Shown: positions 33,534 through 41,935 of the stretch, piece after piece
Layout: each line of letters starts with the position of its first letter
Position numbering within the stretch: position 1 is the stretch's first letter
From: Janibacter sp. HTCC2649
Lineage (GTDB): Bacteria; Actinomycetota; Actinomycetes; Actinomycetales; Dermatophilaceae
Length of the DNA stretch: 64,000 bases
Direction of reading: 5' to 3'
NCBI RefSeq assembly: GCF_000152705.1
Contig: NZ_CH672413.1
Location: forward strand, 3,627,046 to 3,691,045
Notes under the pieces: generated by a model
Database searches by the model: none
Seen by the model: only the letters and a program-made list of their open reading frames with translations
What the model was told of the DNA's origin: nothing
Program-made: the position numbers and the translations under genes

Positions 33534-34880
33534 TCAGACGCCGCGCATCTGGCGGATCCGCAGGGCCAGCGACAGTGTGAGCCGCAGTTGCGGGTCAGAG
33601 GTGAACGGTCCGAGCATCTGCTCGAGCTTGGTGATCCGGTAGCGCAGCGTGTTGTAGTGGAAGAAGAGGAGTCGGGCCGTCTCGGCGACGTTGAGGTTGG
33701 TGTCGAGCAGCACCTGCAGGGTCTGCCGCAGGTCGGCATACGACGGCTGGGCGTCGGTCGCCAGCTCACCGAGGGCCTCGTCCACGAACGCCCGCAGGTC
33801 CGCGTTGTCGGGGATGAGCGACAGCAGTCGATAGATCCCGAGTCCGTCGAAGTGCATGACCGCCGACTCGCCCTGCATCTGCCGACCGACAGCCACGGCC
33901 CGCAGCGCCTCGGCGTAGGCGCGCGGGATGTCGTCCACCGAGTCGACCGGTCGTGACACCCCGGTCGAGAACGTGCGCCGGCCGCCGCCGCCGTCGCCGC
34001 GCACGATCTTGACGATCTCGCCGATCGAACGCATCACGGTCTGCTGCTCGCCCTCGCCGCTACAGGGGGCAGGCAGCAGCGCCACGACCTCCTGGGAGAA
34101 GCCGGCGACCGGGGCCTTGGGCTCCCGGGTGCGCACGGCCTGCACCCAGGCACGCACGAATCGCTCCTGGAGAGAACGCAGTTCGTCGCCATCGCGGCTG
34201 GTCTGTGCGTCGTCCTCGTCGGTCTCTGCAACGACGACGACCATGCGTCGATCGAGGTTCCACCCCAGCGAGGCTGCGTGCGCGATGGCCTCCTCGGGTG
34301 CGCCCCCGCGCCCGACGAGCGTGTCGCGCAGGAACTCGGCGCGATACTTCCCCTCGACCGCAGAGACAGCCTGCTCCTTGGTGATCGCCAGGGCAGCGAC
34401 GGCCGCGGCGCGCTCCAGCCCGTGCACGTCCGTGGTCGTGAGGACCCGGCCGGGCGTGAAGACGGCCAGCAACCCGTGGTCCGACGTGCCCGCGACAATC
34501 CGGACCATGGTGCGCTCGGACTTCGCGACGCCGGGAGAGCGCACGCCGACCGGCTCCTCCTCGACGATGAGGCGACCGGTGCGGTCAAAGCAGTCCAGCG
34601 CCATGACCTCCGCGACGTCTTCGTCGGACCCGGCCGTGGCGACGAGGCGCCCATCGGTCGTCGTCACGAGCGTCACGCCCGGGAAGAGCCCGACGAGGGC
34701 CTGTCCGAGATCCGCGAGGGAGCCGCCGGTGAGCACGGTCTGCACGAGGATCCGGTTGACCTCGTCCTCACGGCGCAGCAGCTCAGCCTGGTGATCGACG
34801 ACGCGACGCAGGGACGCGATCATCTCCTCGGCTGGCAAGTGCTGAGGCTGAGGGCCAAGATCGTTGGCAACATTTACCAT
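33534..34880 (-). CDS. PucR-family transcriptional regulator
   Basis: 448 residues from ATG at 34880 (MVNVANDLGPQPQHLPAEEM). An N-terminal sensor region with GAF-like character (LADLGQALVGLFPGVTLVTTTDGRLVATAG) leads to a central CdaR/GGDEF-like domain and the C-terminal PucR helix-turn-helix (LRQTLQVLLDTNLNVAETARLLFFHYNTLRYRITKLEQMLG). PucR proteins activate purine catabolism in response to pathway intermediates. It is divergent from the DUF2877-FdrA-DUF1116 operon with only 36 bp between start codons, so it very likely controls it. Confidence 0.92.
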   Translation of the reverse strand: MVNVANDLGPQPQHLPAEEMIASLRRVVDHQAELLRREDEVNRILVQTVLTGGSLADLGQALVGLFPGVTLVTTTDGRLVATAGSDEDVAEVMALDCFDRTGRLIVEEEPVGVRSPGVAKSERTMVRIVAGTSDHGLLAVFTPGRVLTTTDVHGLERAAAVAALAITKEQAVSAVEGKYRAEFLRDTLVGRGGAPEEAIAHAASLGWNLDRRMVVVVAETDEDDAQTSRDGDELRSLQERFVRAWVQAVRTREPKAPVAGFSQEVVALLPAPCSGEGEQQTVMRSIGEIVKIVRGDGGGGRRTFSTGVSRPVDSVDDIPRAYAEALRAVAVGRQMQGESAVMHFDGLGIYRLLSLIPDNADLRAFVDEALGELATDAQPSYADLRQTLQVLLDTNLNVAETARLLFFHYNTLRYRITKLEQMLGPFTSDPQLRLTLSLALRIRQMRGV

Positions 34881-34903
34881 CAGGCCACTGTAGTCACGCT
34901 GGC

Positions 34904-34909
34904 TAGCGT
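34904..34909 (+). promoter_or_regulatory. Leaderless -10 of the DUF2877-FdrA-DUF1116 operon
   Basis: TAGCGT followed by seven bases and a GTG start (34917). It lies in the 36-bp gap shared with the divergent PucR gene. Confidence 0.5.
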
Positions 34910-34916
34910 TCCAAGG

Positions 34917-35624
34917 GTGCATCCGAGATATCCAGCCGCGGCTTCCCCGCTCACTCGGATCCTCGTCGCGGGCCCACGACGCCCAGCGGTTGTGCTCGCA
35001 GCATTCCCCACGGCGCTCTATCTCGCGCTCTCCGACGACGCGGCCGGCCACGCCGACGTCCTCCCGATCGTCACGAGCGACGCCCTCGTCCTCCCCACGG
35101 CCGTCCGCCTCGCCGACCCCGGCCCTCGTGACTGGGGTGTGTCCGCGGGTGACGTCGTGACGCTCGGTGGTGACGAGATCGCGTTGCCGAGTCACGGCAT
35201 ACGCATCGTTCGTTCGTGGCGACCACGCCGGGTCGTGACTGCATCGTCCCAACCGATGTGGTTCGACTGGGAGCCGCTTCTTGACGAACTCGGACGTGGC
35301 GAGGGCCTCACCCCGCGCGCCGACGATGTCCTCTGCGGCGCCCTGCTCGCCGCCCGCGCCCTCGGGATCGCCGGGCCGGACGAGATTCCCGTGGAGCGCA
35401 CCACGAGCCTGTCGGCTTCCCTCGTCGTCGCCGCACACGCCGGGTATGCCGTGTCCTGCGTGGTCGACCACGTCACCAACGCGGTGGCCGGGTCCTCCGA
35501 CGCCGACCGCACCCGCGAGCACGTCCTGGCCATCGGCCACACCTCGGGAGCAGGTCTCCTCGAGGGCATCGACCTCATGCTTGACACCGCCAACTGCCCT
35601 CTGCCGGAAGGAATCCCGTCGTGA
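34917..35624 (+). CDS. DUF2877 protein (AllH/YlbF-like subunit)
   Basis: 235 residues from a GTG at 34917; the frame is open further upstream but only across the PucR gene and promoter. It ends with the DUF2877 hallmark region (GLTPRADDVLCGALLAARALG, and TSGAGLLEGIDLML with LAIGHTSG). E. coli AllH (YlbF) is one subunit of oxamate carbamoyltransferase with FdrA and DUF1116 proteins, and the same three genes are joined here by start-stop overlaps. It is somewhat shorter than the E. coli protein at its N-terminus. The family motif normally contains GxTPxGDD; here GLTPRADD replaces the glycine. Confidence 0.75.
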   Translation: MHPRYPAAASPLTRILVAGPRRPAVVLAAFPTALYLALSDDAAGHADVLPIVTSDALVLPTAVRLADPGPRDWGVSAGDVVTLGGDEIALPSHGIRIVRSWRPRRVVTASSQPMWFDWEPLLDELGRGEGLTPRADDVLCGALLAARALGIAGPDEIPVERTTSLSASLVVAAHAGYAVSCVVDHVTNAVAGSSDADRTREHVLAIGHTSGAGLLEGIDLMLDTANCPLPEGIPS

Positions 35625-37105
35625 GCATCACCCACGTCGACCTGCGCCGAGGCGCCTACCACGACTCCGTGACCCTGCTCCAGGTATCACGCACGGTCGC
35701 CGACGTCGAGGGGGTCGAAGCGGCTCAGGTGGCGATGACGACCGAGCTCAACGTCGAGGTGCTCACCGGGATGGGCTTCGAGATCCCCCAAGGCGCCGGA
35801 CCCAACGACCTCGTCGTGGCCGTCCGAGCCGTTGACGAAGACGCCGTCGCGGCCGGTCTGGCCGCGGCCGCCAGTGCCCTCAGTGCGAAGGCCGCGCCCA
35901 GCGGAGGCTTCGGCGACGCGCCCGCGCCGCGCACCACGAGCGGGGCCGTCCGGGTCGGGGGAGCCGAGCTCGCGCTCATCTCCGTGCCGGGCCGCTATGC
36001 GACGACCGAGGCGCTCGATGCCATCACCGCCGGCGCCTCGGTGATGCTCTTCTCCGACAACGTCCCCGTCGAGGACGAGGTGCGGCTCAAGGACGCTGCC
36101 GCGGCAGCCGACGTCCTCGTCATGGGCCCGGACTGCGGCACGGCCGTCGTCGGCGGAGTCGCCCTCGGCTTCGCCAACGTGGTCGGGGCCGGCCCGATCG
36201 GCATGGTCGCGGCCTCGGGCACGGGCGCTCAACAGGTCATGTGCCTCCTCGACGCGGCCGGTGTCGGCATCTCGCACTGCCTCGGTGTCGGTGGGCGCGA
36301 CCTCAAGACCGCTGTCGGTGGACGCTCGACCCGTCAGGCCCTCGCCGCGCTGGCAGCTGACCCGGCCACGACCTCGATCGTCGTCGTCTCCAAGCCGCCG
36401 GACGAGGAGGTCCTCACGGACCTCGAGGCGTATGCCGCCGGGCTGGGTCTCCCTGTCCGCTGGGCCACGCTCGGCGCTGGTCGACCCGACCTCACCACAG
36501 CTGTCGAGGCGGTCCTCGAGGCCGAGGGGCGCGACGTGCCGCAGTGGCCGAAGTGGCTGTCCGACAGCGATCCTGAGCCCGGCTCGGTCGACGGGAGCCT
36601 GCGCGGGCTGTTCTGCGGTGGCACCCTCGCCGACGAGGCGATGCTCCTCGCAGCCGAGTCGCTCGGTGACATCCGGTCCAACATCCCCCTTCGCGACGAC
36701 CTCGCTCTCGGTTCTGACCTCACGGACGCCGGACACCTCGTCATCGACTTCGGTGACGATGGCCTGACCCAGGGCCGCGCCCACCCGATGATCGACCCGA
36801 CCCTGCGCATGGAGCGCATCGCGGCCGAGGCGCAGGACCCCACCTGTGGGGTGCTGCTTCTCGACCTCGTGCTCGGCTTCGGCGCCCACCAGGATCCCGC
36901 GGCTGAGCTCGCCGACGCCATCCGCGCCGCGAAGGGTGTAGCCGCGCGTGAGTTGCCGGTCGTCGTCGCAGTCATCGGCACCGACGGTGACCCGCAGGGC
37001 CTGACCCGGACCGGCGAGACCCTCGCAGCGGCCGGCGCCTCCGTGTTCCTCTCCAACCGGGATGCCACCCGGCACGCCCTCACCTTCCTCGGGAGCTCGC
37101 GATGA
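35621..37105 (+). CDS. fdrA: FdrA-like protein (AllF-type carbamoyltransferase subunit)
   Basis: 494 residues from a GTG overlapping the previous stop (GTGA), with GGAAGG upstream. It begins SITHVDLRRGAYHDSVTLLQVSRTVADVEGVEAAQVAMTTELN and has succinyl-CoA-synthetase-alpha-like segments (LISVPGRYATTEALDAI, LFSDNVPVEDEVRLKD, VMGPDCGTAVVGGVALGFAN, GPIGMVAASGTGAQQV, GVGGRDLKTAVGGRS). In E. coli FdrA is part of oxamate carbamoyltransferase, which forms carbamoyl phosphate from oxalurate. Here the barbiturase product ureidomalonate is a one-carbon-longer analogue of oxalurate. Confidence 0.9.
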   Translation: MSITHVDLRRGAYHDSVTLLQVSRTVADVEGVEAAQVAMTTELNVEVLTGMGFEIPQGAGPNDLVVAVRAVDEDAVAAGLAAAASALSAKAAPSGGFGDAPAPRTTSGAVRVGGAELALISVPGRYATTEALDAITAGASVMLFSDNVPVEDEVRLKDAAAAADVLVMGPDCGTAVVGGVALGFANVVGAGPIGMVAASGTGAQQVMCLLDAAGVGISHCLGVGGRDLKTAVGGRSTRQALAALAADPATTSIVVVSKPPDEEVLTDLEAYAAGLGLPVRWATLGAGRPDLTTAVEAVLEAEGRDVPQWPKWLSDSDPEPGSVDGSLRGLFCGGTLADEAMLLAAESLGDIRSNIPLRDDLALGSDLTDAGHLVIDFGDDGLTQGRAHPMIDPTLRMERIAAEAQDPTCGVLLLDLVLGFGAHQDPAAELADAIRAAKGVAARELPVVVAVIGTDGDPQGLTRTGETLAAAGASVFLSNRDATRHALTFLGSSR

Positions 37106-38526
37106 CCCAGCCATCCACGACCGCCAGTCCGTTGCGGGGCCTGCTCTCGGTCGAGTCGCCCTCGGTCGCGACCGCCGGTGTCCAGCTCTTCGCCGATGCG
37201 CTGCGCGGCCAGGCGGTCTCCGTCGTCGAGGCCGACTGGCAGCCGCCCATGCCCGGAACCGAGGCCGACCTGGCCACGGTGATGGCCGATGCGCGGCGAG
37301 CGGAAGCCAACGCGACGGCATACGCACGTATGACCGCCGCAGGCGCCGTCCTCACCGACGTCGTCCAGGCCAAGGACGCCCTCCATCTGGAGCGGGGCAC
37401 ATTCCTGCACGCCGGCCCGCCGCTCGAGTGGGAGCGCGCGTCGGGTCCGATGAAGGGTGCCCTCATCGGTGCCGTCCTCTTCGAGGGGCTCGCCGACAAC
37501 GCGGAGGAAGCCGAAAAGGCGCTCGCCGCAGGAAAATTCACGCTGGAACCCTGTCACCACCGCGACGCCGTCGGCCCCATGGCGGGCGTCGTCTCGCCGT
37601 CCATGTGGATGTATGCCCTGCACGACGAGGTCCACGACGCCTGGTCGTGGTGCTCGCTCAACGAAGGCCTGGGCAAGGTGCTGCGCTACGGCGCGTACGG
37701 CCCCGAGGTGATCGACCGGCTCCACTGGATGACCGACGTCCTCGGTCCGATCCTGCAGCAGTCGGTGCGCAGGACCGGCCCCTTCGACATCAAGGCGATC
37801 CTCGCCCAGATGCTCCAGATGGGCGACGAGGGCCATAACCGCAACCGCGCGGGCTCGCTCATGCTGCTGCGCGAGCTCCTGCCCGGCATGATCACGGCCG
37901 ACGCGAGCTCGACCGACATCGCCGAGGCGGTCCGCTTCTCCGGAGCGAACGAGCACTTCTTCCTCAATCTCGGTATGCCGGCCTGCAAGCTGGCCACGAT
38001 GGCGGCACACGGCATACCCGGTTCGTCCGTGGTGACGACCATGGCGCGCAACGGCACAGACTTCGGGATCCGCGTGTCCGGGACCGGCGATGAATGGTTC
38101 ACCGGACCGGCCAACACGCCGCAGGGACTCTTCCTCGGTGACTACGGCCCCGATGACGCCAATCCCGACATCGGCGACTCGGCGATCACCGAGACCGGTG
38201 GGATCGGTGGGTTCGCGATGGCCGCGGCTCCAGCGATCGTGAAGTTCGTCGGCGGCGACGTGGCGTTCGCGCTGCGGGCGACGCAGACGATGTACGAGAT
38301 CACGGTGGGGGAGCACCCGATGTTCCAGGTGCCGATCCTGGACTTCCGTGGCACGCCGACGGGGATCGACGTCGTGTCGGTCGTGCGCACCGGGATCCTG
38401 CCGCAGATCAATACCGGCATGGCTGGTCGCGTCGCCGGCACGGGCCAGGTCGGCGCCGGCCTGGTGACGCCGCCCGCCGAGTGCTTCCCGGCCGCCCTGG
38501 CCGCCCTGGCCGCAGCGACCACCTGA
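37102..38526 (+). CDS. DUF1116 protein (AllG/YlbE-like carbamoyltransferase subunit)
   Basis: 474 residues, ATG overlapping the FdrA stop. DUF1116 features include FLHAGPPLEWERASGPMKGALIGAVLFEG, EPCHHRDAVGPMAGVVSPSMWMY, MGDEGHNRNRAGSLML and ANEHFFLNLGMPACKLA, followed by RNGTDFGIRVSGTGDEWFTGPA. E. coli YlbE (AllG) carries the corresponding role with FdrA and YlbF. Two GTATGCCG/CGGCATAC copies lie close together in opposite orientation at 37973 and 38008. The operon ends at a family B hairpin. Confidence 0.9.
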   Translation: MTQPSTTASPLRGLLSVESPSVATAGVQLFADALRGQAVSVVEADWQPPMPGTEADLATVMADARRAEANATAYARMTAAGAVLTDVVQAKDALHLERGTFLHAGPPLEWERASGPMKGALIGAVLFEGLADNAEEAEKALAAGKFTLEPCHHRDAVGPMAGVVSPSMWMYALHDEVHDAWSWCSLNEGLGKVLRYGAYGPEVIDRLHWMTDVLGPILQQSVRRTGPFDIKAILAQMLQMGDEGHNRNRAGSLMLLRELLPGMITADASSTDIAEAVRFSGANEHFFLNLGMPACKLATMAAHGIPGSSVVTTMARNGTDFGIRVSGTGDEWFTGPANTPQGLFLGDYGPDDANPDIGDSAITETGGIGGFAMAAAPAIVKFVGGDVAFALRATQTMYEITVGEHPMFQVPILDFRGTPTGIDVVSVVRTGILPQINTGMAGRVAGTGQVGAGLVTPPAECFPAALAALAAATT

Positions 38527-38540
38527 GCAACGCCTCCCCT

Positions 38541-38597
38541 CCCCGTGCGTCTGCGGAATGGGCGGTTCCAGCGACCCTTACCGCAGACGCAAGGGGG
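38541..38597. terminator. Hairpin element after the DUF1116 gene (family B)
   Basis: GCGTCTGCGG (38547-38556) pairs perfectly with CCGCAGACGC (38581-38590), extended by CCCC/GGGG beyond a two-base bulge. The loop begins AATGGGCGG, matching the TGATGGGTGG of the element at 23235-23292. It separates the carbamoyltransferase operon from folD. Confidence 0.7.
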
Positions 38598-38650
38598 CGC
38601 GGCGCCGGTCGAGTGGTCGGCGGGGGCTCAACGTCTGGGAGAATTGACCT

Positions 38651-39544
38651 GTGACTGCTCAGACACTTGACGGCAAGGCCATCCTCGCGACCATCAAGGA
38701 GGAGCTGCGCGGCCGTGTCGCCGCGCTGGCCGAACGCGGCATCACGCCCGGCCTCGGCACCGTCCTCGTGGGCAATGACCCGGGCAGCAGCTGGTACGTC
38801 AACGCCAAGCACAAGGACTGCGCGGAGATCGGCATCTCGAGCATCCGCCGCGACCTGCCGGCCGACTCCAGCCTCGACGACGTCCTCGCGGTCGTGCGTG
38901 AGCTCAACGAGGACCCCGCCTGCACCGGCTTCCTCGTGCAGCAGCCCACCGGCCTCGACGAGAACCAGATCCTCGCGGCCGTCGACCCGGCCAAGGACGT
39001 CGACGGGCTCCACCCGACCAACCTCGGCTGGCTCGTCCTCGGTCAGGAAGCGCCGCTGCCCTGCACGCCCGTGGGGTGCATCGAGCTGCTTCGCCGCTAC
39101 GACGTGCCGATCGCCGGCGCCAAGGTCGTCGTCGTCGGCCGCGGCATCACCGTGGGTCGCCCCCTGTCGCTCATCCTCACCCGCCGCTCCGAGAACGCGA
39201 CGGTCATCCAGTGCCACACCGGCACGGTTGACCTCGCCGCCGAGGTTCGTCGCGCCGACATCGTCATCGCCGCGGCCGGTGTCCCCGGACTCATCACCGG
39301 CAACATGATCAAGCCGGGCGCTGCTGTGCTCGATGTCGGTGTGAGCCGAGTCGTCGAGGACGACGGTCGCTCGGTCATTGCCGGTGACGTGGCCGCCGAC
39401 GTCGCGGACGTCGCCGGCTGGGTCAGCCCCAACCCGGGCGGGGTCGGCCCCATGACCCGCGCCATGCTGCTCAGCAATGTCGTCGCGATTGCCGAGAAGC
39501 AGGCCGCCCAGGAGCTCACCTCAGCCGAGCACGGGACCGGCTGA
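38651..39544 (+). CDS. folD: Methylenetetrahydrofolate dehydrogenase / methenyl-THF cyclohydrolase
   Basis: 297 residues from a GTG at 38651. FolD motifs are [16 protein letters not shown] with the catalytic lysine, [63 protein letters not shown] and [16 protein letters not shown]. It interconverts methylene-, methenyl- and formyl-THF, supplying the formyl donor for PurH. GAGAAT six bases before the GTG suggests a leaderless transcript. It overlaps the antiporter gene by one base. Confidence 0.97.
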   Translation: MTAQTLDGKAILATIKEELRGRVAALAERGITPGLGTVLVGNDPGSSWYVNAKHKDCAEIGISSIRRDLPADSSLDDVLAVVRELNEDPACTGFLVQQPTGLDENQILAAVDPAKDVDGLHPTNLGWLVLGQEAPLPCTPVGCIELLRRYDVPIAGAKVVVVGRGITVGRPLSLILTRRSENATVIQCHTGTVDLAAEVRRADIVIAAAGVPGLITGNMIKPGAAVLDVGVSRVVEDDGRSVIAGDVAADVADVAGWVSPNPGGVGPMTRAMLLSNVVAIAEKQAAQELTSAEHGTG

Positions 39545-40671
39545 TGCCGAAGTCCGCAGCCGTGACCACTCCCAGTGCTCCGACCACGACCAACCTGCTC
39601 CACTGGACGACGATCTCGCCCGTCCTGGCCCTCATCGCCCTCGCCCTGACCTGGGGCCGCGACATCAACGGCATCGTCGTCGGCGTCATCGCCCTCCTGC
39701 TCGGCGGCGCGGTGCTGGCTGCGGTCCACCACGCCGAGGTCGTCGCGCACCGCGTCGGTGAGCCCTTCGGTTCGCTCGTCCTGGCCGTCGCCGTGACGGT
39801 CATCGAGGTCTCGCTCATCGTCACGCTCATGCTGAGCGGCGGAGCGGGCACGTCAACCCTGGCGCGCGACACCGTCTTTGCCGCCGTCATGATCACCGTC
39901 AACGGCATCCTCGGCCTGTCCCTCCTCGTGGGCTCGCGGCGCTTCGGGATGATCCGCTTCAACGCCGAGGGCACCGGCGGCGCGCTCGCCACCGTGGCCA
40001 CGCTCGCCACGGTCTGCCTCGTGCTCCCCACCGTGACGACCGGCGAGGTGGGCCCCGTCTTCACGTCGAGCCAGCTGGTGTTTGCGGCCGTCGCGTCCCT
40101 CAGCCTGTATGCCGCGTTCGTCCTCACCCAGACCGTGCGCCACCGCGACTTCTTCCTCCCCGTGGGGTCCAAGGGCAAGCCCCTGCCCGAGGACGAGCAC
40201 GCGACGCCGCCGAGCAACAACCAGGCCTGGTCCTCGTTGGGCTTCCTGTTCCTGTCGCTCGTCGCCGTCGTCGGCCTCGCCAAGGTCGAGTCGAAGTCGA
40301 TCGAGGAGGCCGTCTCGGCCGCGGGTCTGCCGCACTCGTTCGTCGGTGTCGTCATCGCCCTGCTCGTGCTGCTCCCCGAGACGCTCGCCGCCGTCAACGC
40401 CGCGCGCCGCGAACGCATCCAGACCAGCATCAACCTCGCCCTCGGCTCGGCCATGGCCAGCATCGGCCTCACCATCCCGGTCCTCGCGATCGCGACGATC
40501 TGGATCGACACCCCCCTCCACCTGGGTCTCGACGCCACCCAGATCACCCTGCTCGCCATCACCATCGTGACCGGTGTGCTCACGGTCGTTCCGGGGCGCG
40601 CAACGCGCCTGCAGGCGAGCGTTCACCTCACGCTCTGCGCGGCCTACCTCTTCCTCGCCGCAGTTCCCTGA
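39544..40671 (+). CDS. chaA: Calcium/proton antiporter (CaCA family, ChaA-like)
   Basis: 375 residues with about 11 membrane helices and the two inverted alpha repeats: GEPFGSLVLAVAVTVIEVSLIVTLML and LLPETLAAVNAARRERIQTSINLALGSAMASIGLTIP, each carrying the functional glutamate. A hydrophilic loop (RDFFLPVGSKGKPLPEDEHATPPSNN) splits the halves. It exports Ca2+ or Na+ in exchange for protons. TGATG coupling to folD suggests co-expression without an evident metabolic link. Confidence 0.92.
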   Translation: MPKSAAVTTPSAPTTTNLLHWTTISPVLALIALALTWGRDINGIVVGVIALLLGGAVLAAVHHAEVVAHRVGEPFGSLVLAVAVTVIEVSLIVTLMLSGGAGTSTLARDTVFAAVMITVNGILGLSLLVGSRRFGMIRFNAEGTGGALATVATLATVCLVLPTVTTGEVGPVFTSSQLVFAAVASLSLYAAFVLTQTVRHRDFFLPVGSKGKPLPEDEHATPPSNNQAWSSLGFLFLSLVAVVGLAKVESKSIEEAVSAAGLPHSFVGVVIALLVLLPETLAAVNAARRERIQTSINLALGSAMASIGLTIPVLAIATIWIDTPLHLGLDATQITLLAITIVTGVLTVVPGRATRLQASVHLTLCAAYLFLAAVP

Positions 40672-40690
40672 GGCCCGCACCAACGACAAA

Positions 40691-40722
40691 GGCCCGCACC
40701 CCCCAGGGAGGGGGCACGGGCC
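40691..40722 (+). terminator. GC-rich hairpin after the antiporter gene
   Basis: GGCCCG (40691-40696) pairs with CGGGCC (40717-40722), with an inner CCCCC/GGGGG stem after two mismatches. It is 20 bp beyond the stop codon and lacks a T-tract. Confidence 0.65.
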
Positions 40723-40823
40723 GTGAGCCGTGAGCAGCCCCATGGAGCACCTTGCCAGCGCCTCACCGGTGGCGTCCATAGTTCTCACACAATTTTGTGC
40801 AATCCATACCTTCGCAACGCAGC

Positions 40824-40864
40824 CACGCGGCATACGCCCTCAAAAATCCGGGGTATGCCGCGTG
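40824..40864. repeat. Palindromic intergenic element, copy 1 (paired CGGCATAC/GTATGCCG)
   Basis: CACGCGGCATAC (40824-40835) and GTATGCCGCGTG (40853-40864) are perfect 12-bp inverted arms with an AT-rich centre. It lies 25 bp after the stop of the reverse-strand ATP-grasp gene, between convergent genes, and can act as a bidirectional terminator. The rest of the 217-bp gap holds nothing else clear. A second copy is at 45022-45061. Confidence 0.85.
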
Positions 40865-40888
40865 CTCGCCCTCAGCCCGGACCTCACC

Positions 40889-41935
40889 TCACAGGGTGGC
40901 GAGGCGAAGGTTCGTCAGCTCCGAGCGGTAGTGGCGCCTGATCCCGACCTTGCGATCGAGGTCCTGGATGATCGCCTTGGCGTAGTCGTGCCCGTAGAGG
41001 GCCTGGCAGGAGCCGAGGCCGCCGGGGCTGAAGACGTTGACCTCCATGAGCTTGTTGCCCACGATGTCGAGTCCGACGAGGAACATCCCGTCGGCGACGA
41101 GCTTGGGCTGCACGGTCTCGACGAGGGAGAGCATCTCGTCGGTCACGGCCACCTGGTGCGCCTTGCCACCAGCCGACATGTTCGAGCGCAGGTCGTCGCC
41201 GCTTCCCTTGCGGCGGAACGCGGCGATCCGGCCCTGGACCTCGAGCGGGTGGCCGTTCATGACGAACATGCGCACGTCACCGTCCTTCGCGGCCGGGAGG
41301 TACTCCTGAGCCACCACGTAGCCGTCACGGGCGATCGCCTCGATGATCTGGCTGAGGTTGGGCGACTCCGCACTGTTGACGAGGAAGACCCCGCTGCCGC
41401 CGGAGCCCTGCAGCGGCTTGAGCACCGCCCGTCCGCCGATGTCGGAGATGAAGGTCGAGATCTGCTCCTCGTCGCGAGAGATCAGGGTCTGCGGGCGCAC
41501 CACCTCGGGGAAGTGCTGGAAGTAGGCCTTCGAGAGGGCGTCGGCGAGGTTCGTGGGGTCGTTGACGACGAGGACCCCTGCGGCGGCGAAGAGCTGCCCG
41601 AAGGCGACCGCGGCGTTGTTGGCCCACGGCCGTGACTCGGCGTCCTCGGCCGGGTCGTTGCGGAGCATGACGACGTCGAACTCGCCGACCGGCATCTGCT
41701 CCTCGATGTCGGGCTTCTGGACGTCGGCGAGGTAGCGCTCGAGCGAGCGGTAGTTCTTCTTCTTCGCGCCTCCTCGGGCACGCGCGGTGAGCGAGCCGTC
41801 CGGCTCGAAGGCAAAGTCGCCGATGCCCATGAGGAAGGCTTCGTGACCCAGCTGGGTCGCGGCCATGGCCAGCCTCGTCGTGGTGTAGACGGGCGACTCG
41901 CTCAGGACGTCGTTGACGACGAATCCGATCTTCAT
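40889..41935 (-). CDS. ATP-grasp ligase, glutathione synthetase-like
   Basis: 348 residues from ATG at 41935. It matches prokaryotic GshB (MKIGFVVNDVLSESPVYTTTRLAMAATQLGHEAFLM, VLRNDPAEDAE-type loop, GRAVLKPLQGSGGSGVFLVN, VAQEYLPAAKDGDVRMFVMNGHPLEV, EVNVFSPGGL). Actinobacteria normally use mycothiol and no glutamate-cysteine ligase is nearby, so the product may be another amide. It is joined by a four-base overlap to the QEGLA peptidase gene and with the formylglutamate-amidohydrolase homologue forms a tight three-gene unit. Confidence 0.87.
   Translation of the reverse strand: MKIGFVVNDVLSESPVYTTTRLAMAATQLGHEAFLMGIGDFAFEPDGSLTARARGGAKKKNYRSLERYLADVQKPDIEEQMPVGEFDVVMLRNDPAEDAESRPWANNAAVAFGQLFAAAGVLVVNDPTNLADALSKAYFQHFPEVVRPQTLISRDEEQISTFISDIGGRAVLKPLQGSGGSGVFLVNSAESPNLSQIIEAIARDGYVVAQEYLPAAKDGDVRMFVMNGHPLEVQGRIAAFRRKGSGDDLRSNMSAGGKAHQVAVTDEMLSLVETVQPKLVADGMFLVGLDIVGNKLMEVNVFSPGGLGSCQALYGHDYAKAIIQDLDRKVGIRRHYRSELTNLRLATL

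Noticed and set aside
34278-34916. Upstream extension of the DUF2877 frame into the PucR gene
   Set aside because: The extension is antisense to PucR and lacks family similarity; a leaderless GTG at 34917 explains the start.
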